Shown: positions 60,619 to 64,000 of the stretch, one piece after another
Position numbering within the stretch: the stretch's first letter is position 1
How the letters are laid out: each line of letters begins with the position of its first letter
Source: Pohlia nutans
Taxonomy: Eukaryota > Streptophyta > Bryopsida > Bryales > Mniaceae
NCBI GenBank assembly: GCA_022496805.1
Contig: CM040094.1
Location: 13,539,501 to 13,603,500, forward strand
DNA: 64,000 bases
Direction: 5' to 3'
Program-made: the position numbers and the translations under genes
The notes under the pieces: generated by a model
Databases searched by the model: none
The model's input: the letters and a program-made list of their open reading frames with translations, nothing else
Told to the model about the DNA's origin: nothing

Positions 60619-62217
60619 CATGAATTCACTTTAACCACTTCACTAGCCATGAATTCATGAGTGAACATTACTTCATTCTAATATCAAGTCCGTACATTTG
60701 GTTATGTGTAACGTAACGAGCAAATCTTCCTCCTTTTGGTATGATGGTATTCGTTCAAAACCTCCTTGTACGTGTTCTAGTCAATCCTCGATCTCAATGC
60801 TCATAACTTACGTCTTAGGAATTAATAATCACAGTCACGGACTTTGCAGAAGGAAATTGTTTCAAGCATTGTATTTAACGTACCAAGAGAGCCTCAGTGG
60901 TGGACGCCATCGTGTGCAGGACGGAGCTCAGGCTCTCCTAAACGCAACAAATCTAGCGATGGAGAGGCAAATTCACTAGTAACTTTTTGCGTACTAGACC
61001 ATATTTGAGTAAGAGGGCAAGGCCTCTGGAGGTTCATTTGGGGAAAATGCAACAATCAAGTTTTGAGGCAATGGTCTGATATGGGTACCTCGAAAAGTCC
61101 TTTTAACGTTGAAATCAGTCCCTATGGCAACTTTGAATGAGTCCCTCTTTAAAACAATATAAAAAATGAATCGATTGGATGTGGTTTTGATTTCTTACAC
61201 TCATGAAATATAAAAAACAAAAATAAATCATGTATATCAAGATTTTAAAAGAGGATTTCTGTACAGAAATCAGGATTTGTCCCAAATACTTGTCAGACAT
61301 GGGTTTCACCGGTATCATGGTTTTTTTTGGGAGACAGGGAGTATCTGTTTGGGGCAATGAATACGGGCTTAGAATGTGCGGAATTCGTGAATCTTAGTCA
61401 TTAGTGGCCTTGGAAGACGTGGGAATTTAAACATAAATCACATTGAATGAATTATCTGATGTATGTGGCATCAAGTGGCTAAGAGTATCTCTACTACCGG
61501 ACACGCCAAATTAGCAGTTTGAGAGATGCTCTCTTTTCAAGAAAACCTGAAGTATCTTGATGGAGTGTTCACTATTCATTCGGAGCTAGCTGCGCTATTA
61601 TATTCTTTGTATTTGTGGAGTTCTCATTTCTTTTGGGTGAGAGCAGTCATTAGAAATATTATGAACCCAAGAAATGCCCTTGAATTTTGGTATTGCAAAC
61701 CTAAATCAAGTAATCTGACTTGAAACGTCACTATCTTGTGTGATGTACATAGCTAGATTCCAAGATGTACAACCTGACCATATTCAAAAAATAAAGGAGA
61801 GAATGTAGACCACGTACTTCATTTTGAATTAATAAACATTTTTTCTAACTCAGGTACACAATGCACGGGTTTCTTCAAATAAAATAATAACCAGTAGTAC
61901 TAAACAAAATTCTGGTGGTGAACGAAAGCAGCCCCTCAGCCAATAGTAGTAGAGCTTCATGCTTCAAGCCATGATGATTTTGAGCTTGCCTCCCGAGCAT
62001 AAATAGGGGATTGAAATTAAAATTAAAATTGAAGTACAATTGAAGCAATTTAAAGGGGTTTCTAGGTTTTATTATGAGGAGCACTCCTTGAGTTCATAAT
62101 TTTTCTAATGACTAGACTATTAGCTAGCCTATTCTCACCCAAGAAATGATCAACCGAGAATCTGAGGTATCCGAGTCTAAAATGCATGGAATTCAGAGCC
62201 AGGTGCATCAATGCATG
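60619..62217. other. Intergenic spacer upstream of the P450 gene
   Basis: No gene, RNA or clear element seen. Small ORFs (60698-60979, 61526-61723) have no family features. Confidence 0.4.
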
Positions 62218-62411
62218 CATTAGTAGGAAATGTGTCGTTTTTCACTTCCTATAAATGAACAAGGAAATGAAACCACGCTAGGCACGTGGGTTGTGTTAGT
62301 GCAAGTGAATAGTTTTGGTCACAAGAAGACAGAAATATGGATATAATATTCTGCCATTATTCATTGTTGCCATAAAGTGGGGAATGAAAAACTACAAATT
62401 TGCTACTAGTG
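62218..62411. mobile_element. CACTA-type MITE, reverse orientation
   Basis: Ends CATTAGTAGGAAATGTGTCG and TTTGCTACTAGTG; the interior is the reverse complement of the 30132 and 63187 elements (GGTCACAAGAAGAC, GGCACGTGGGTTG). Confidence 0.6.
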
Positions 62412-62698
62412 GCGTGACCATCAGAGTTCATCGAAAGCAAAAGTCATCCCGACTAGCACAACTGATTAAACATTGGGTAATAACAACTTTGATTTTCATT
62501 AATTGCAAATTGACATCAACCTATATCATTACCAGCTAGAAAATAACATGATTGTATTTATATATTATATTTGGGATTAGTATATTGCATTTGTAAAACT
62601 TATGTACAATAGGTAGATTGTAATTTATAGAGTCCCACCAACATCACTCTTACGGATGAACGGACTTTTATTCACAGTAGTTGTAGTATCGGAGTTTT

Positions 62699-62743
62699 AT
62701 ATATATATTTATTTATTTATTTATTTATTTATTTATATATATT

Positions 62744-62776
<33 letters not shown>

Positions 62777-62785
62777 ATATGTGCA
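62699..62785. repeat. Compound microsatellite
   Basis: Runs of TA, TTTA and TG dinucleotides/tetranucleotides in succession. Confidence 0.9.
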
Positions 62786-62819
62786 TATATTTATAGTTCG
62801 GTTGTAGTACCGGAGTTTT

Positions 62820-63127
62820 ATTGCTGCCTTCCTCCAACAGAATGATGTGGAATATCTCACAATCATCATTTCATTGGGGATGAAATGATGTGAGATATTC
62901 CACATCACGTCAGTAGCTATGGGGACAAGTGATATTAAGCAAGAACAATTAACCATGGTGAACAATAATCAAAAACACTCACTCAGTCATAATTCAATAG
63001 TATCTTGTAATTGTTTATTTGATTCAATAGCCCATTCAATTACAGAGCACTACTCACTCCATATAAAGGTAGATGAAACTAACAGGCAACCTTTTTGAAG
63101 GCTACTAAATGTTACTGGATGTTATGT
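62820..63127. mobile_element. Second copy of the 56731 MITE, left end lost
   Basis: Contains the ATGATGTGGAATATC hairpin (62841-62906), CAGTAGCTATGGGG, GATTCAATAG and the right end AAGGCTACTAAATGTTA.. with a small internal duplication. It is flanked on the left by the microsatellite. Confidence 0.6.
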
Positions 63128-63186
63128 ACACGTCTATAAGATGTTTGCTGCTCTTCCTGGAGACAAAGAGCCAATAAGAGCCAAAA

Positions 63187-63376
63187 CACTAGTAGCAAAC
63201 TTGTCATTTTTCATTCCTCATTTCGTGAAAACAGTGAATAGTACCGGAATATTATACTTACGTTTTTGTCTTCTTGTGACCAAAACTACTCAGTACTAAC
63301 ACAATCCATGTGCCTTGCGCCGTTTCATTTATTTTTCATTTTTAGTAAGTGAAAAACGACACATTTCCTTCTAGTG
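63187..63376. mobile_element. CACTA-type MITE
   Basis: Begins CACTAGTAGCAAACTTGTCA and ends CATTTCCTTCTAGTG; complete 190-bp member of the family at 11403, 30132 and 62218. Confidence 0.7.
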
Positions 63377-63471
63377 GAACAGTAACATGATGTATAATTA
63401 CAGGTAGAGCGTACCAGATTCCAACAACGTGCATTCGTGCACTCACTCGCAACATCAATCTGTTTGATATA

Positions 63472-63699
63472 AGGTAGGAGCACCCAATTCCGACATAGTA
63501 CCCAATGCCAATAATTTCTACACATGGCTTTCATTTTAGATAAATTTTCTTCACATCTAGATAAACTGTAGATGGCTTATCGTTTTGGTCAATGAACAAT
63601 AAAGGCTCTATGACATATTTAGATTTGCGTTCTAAAATGAAAGCCATGTGTAGAAATTATCGGCATTAGGTACACTATCGGAATTGGGTGCTCCTACCT
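63472..63699. mobile_element. Stowaway-like MITE, AGGTAGGAGCACC family, copy 2
   Basis: Ends AGGTAGGAGCACCCAATTCC / GGAATTGGGTGCTCCTACCT, TA at 63470-63471 and 63700-63701; the arms continue through CACATGGCTTTCATTTTAGA and its complement. Same family as 17755-17974. 63702-64000 shows nothing further. Confidence 0.85.
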
Positions 63700-64000
63700 T
63701 AACTCCCACACACTCACTCACTCTAGCTGCTGCCATGCATTGGTTGAACGCAGCTGCATCTAATTAATTCATTACGTTCAAAACCACCACTACAAGGAGA
63801 AGGTGTCGCTTTTCACTCCTTCTCTCAGTCGAATGGCGCCACTTCACACTTACCAATTTTTTGGTTGGACTTGGTGAGTGCGATTTGTCACATATGACAA
63901 GCGTGTGCAGTGAAAAGTGACAATAAATTCTCCACAGTGAGAAACGACACCTTTGCTTGTAGTGCACTTCAAGGAAACTGGTCTTTCTTCAGTGCTATTT

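Overview
The window looks like nuclear DNA of a land plant, probably a non-flowering one. It holds spliced plant-type genes (a two-exon cytochrome P450, a two-exon SINA/SIAH E3 ligase, an F-box/kelch-type gene) in long AT-rich DNA crowded with non-autonomous DNA transposons. I cannot name the species from sequence alone.

Region 1 to 8.1 kb differs in composition and coding style. Three consecutive plus-strand gene models lie here: a ~1,260-codon protein with a ParB/sulfiredoxin-type NGQH domain, an FCP1/NIF-type HAD phosphatase-like protein, and a basic coiled-coil protein. Each carries in-frame stops (TAG 1609, TAG 5119, TGA 6856, TGA 7900), and each stop is one C-to-T change away from CAG or CGA. 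About 20 copies of a dyad (AGGTCG-N3-CGACCT) lie only in the upstream region, the two introns and the 3' flank of the ParB-like gene, never in its exons. This is the most unusual feature of the window.

Region 8.5 to 14.7 kb is one copy of a repeat called R here, carrying a 922-bp CACTA-type element and further nested elements. 14.7 to 16.3 kb holds a minus-strand SINA-type E3 ligase with a CACTA MITE in its intron. 16.3 to 26.8 kb is AT-rich dispersed repeats and MITEs. 26.9 to 28.4 kb is an F-box gene with frame breaks. 28.4 to 40 kb holds a minisatellite and two ~1.0 to 1.4 kb fold-back elements. 40.1 to 52.7 kb is a run of R units, each starting with a module that has a TATAAATA and, ~135 bp later, a tRNA T-arm-like hairpin; the last unit is nearly identical to the copy at 8.5 to 12.1 kb. 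52.7 to 57.9 kb carries a TTAA-flanked piggyBac-like element, a PIF/Harbinger-like element and other MITEs. 58.0 to 60.3 kb is an apparently intact P450 gene (minus strand, 518 aa) whose first exon sits between two inverted MITE copies. The rest is MITE-rich spacer.

No tRNA, rRNA, CRISPR array or intact transposase gene was found. Repeat boundaries and splice sites were read by eye. The best-supported insertions are those where a related copy in the same window shows the empty site.
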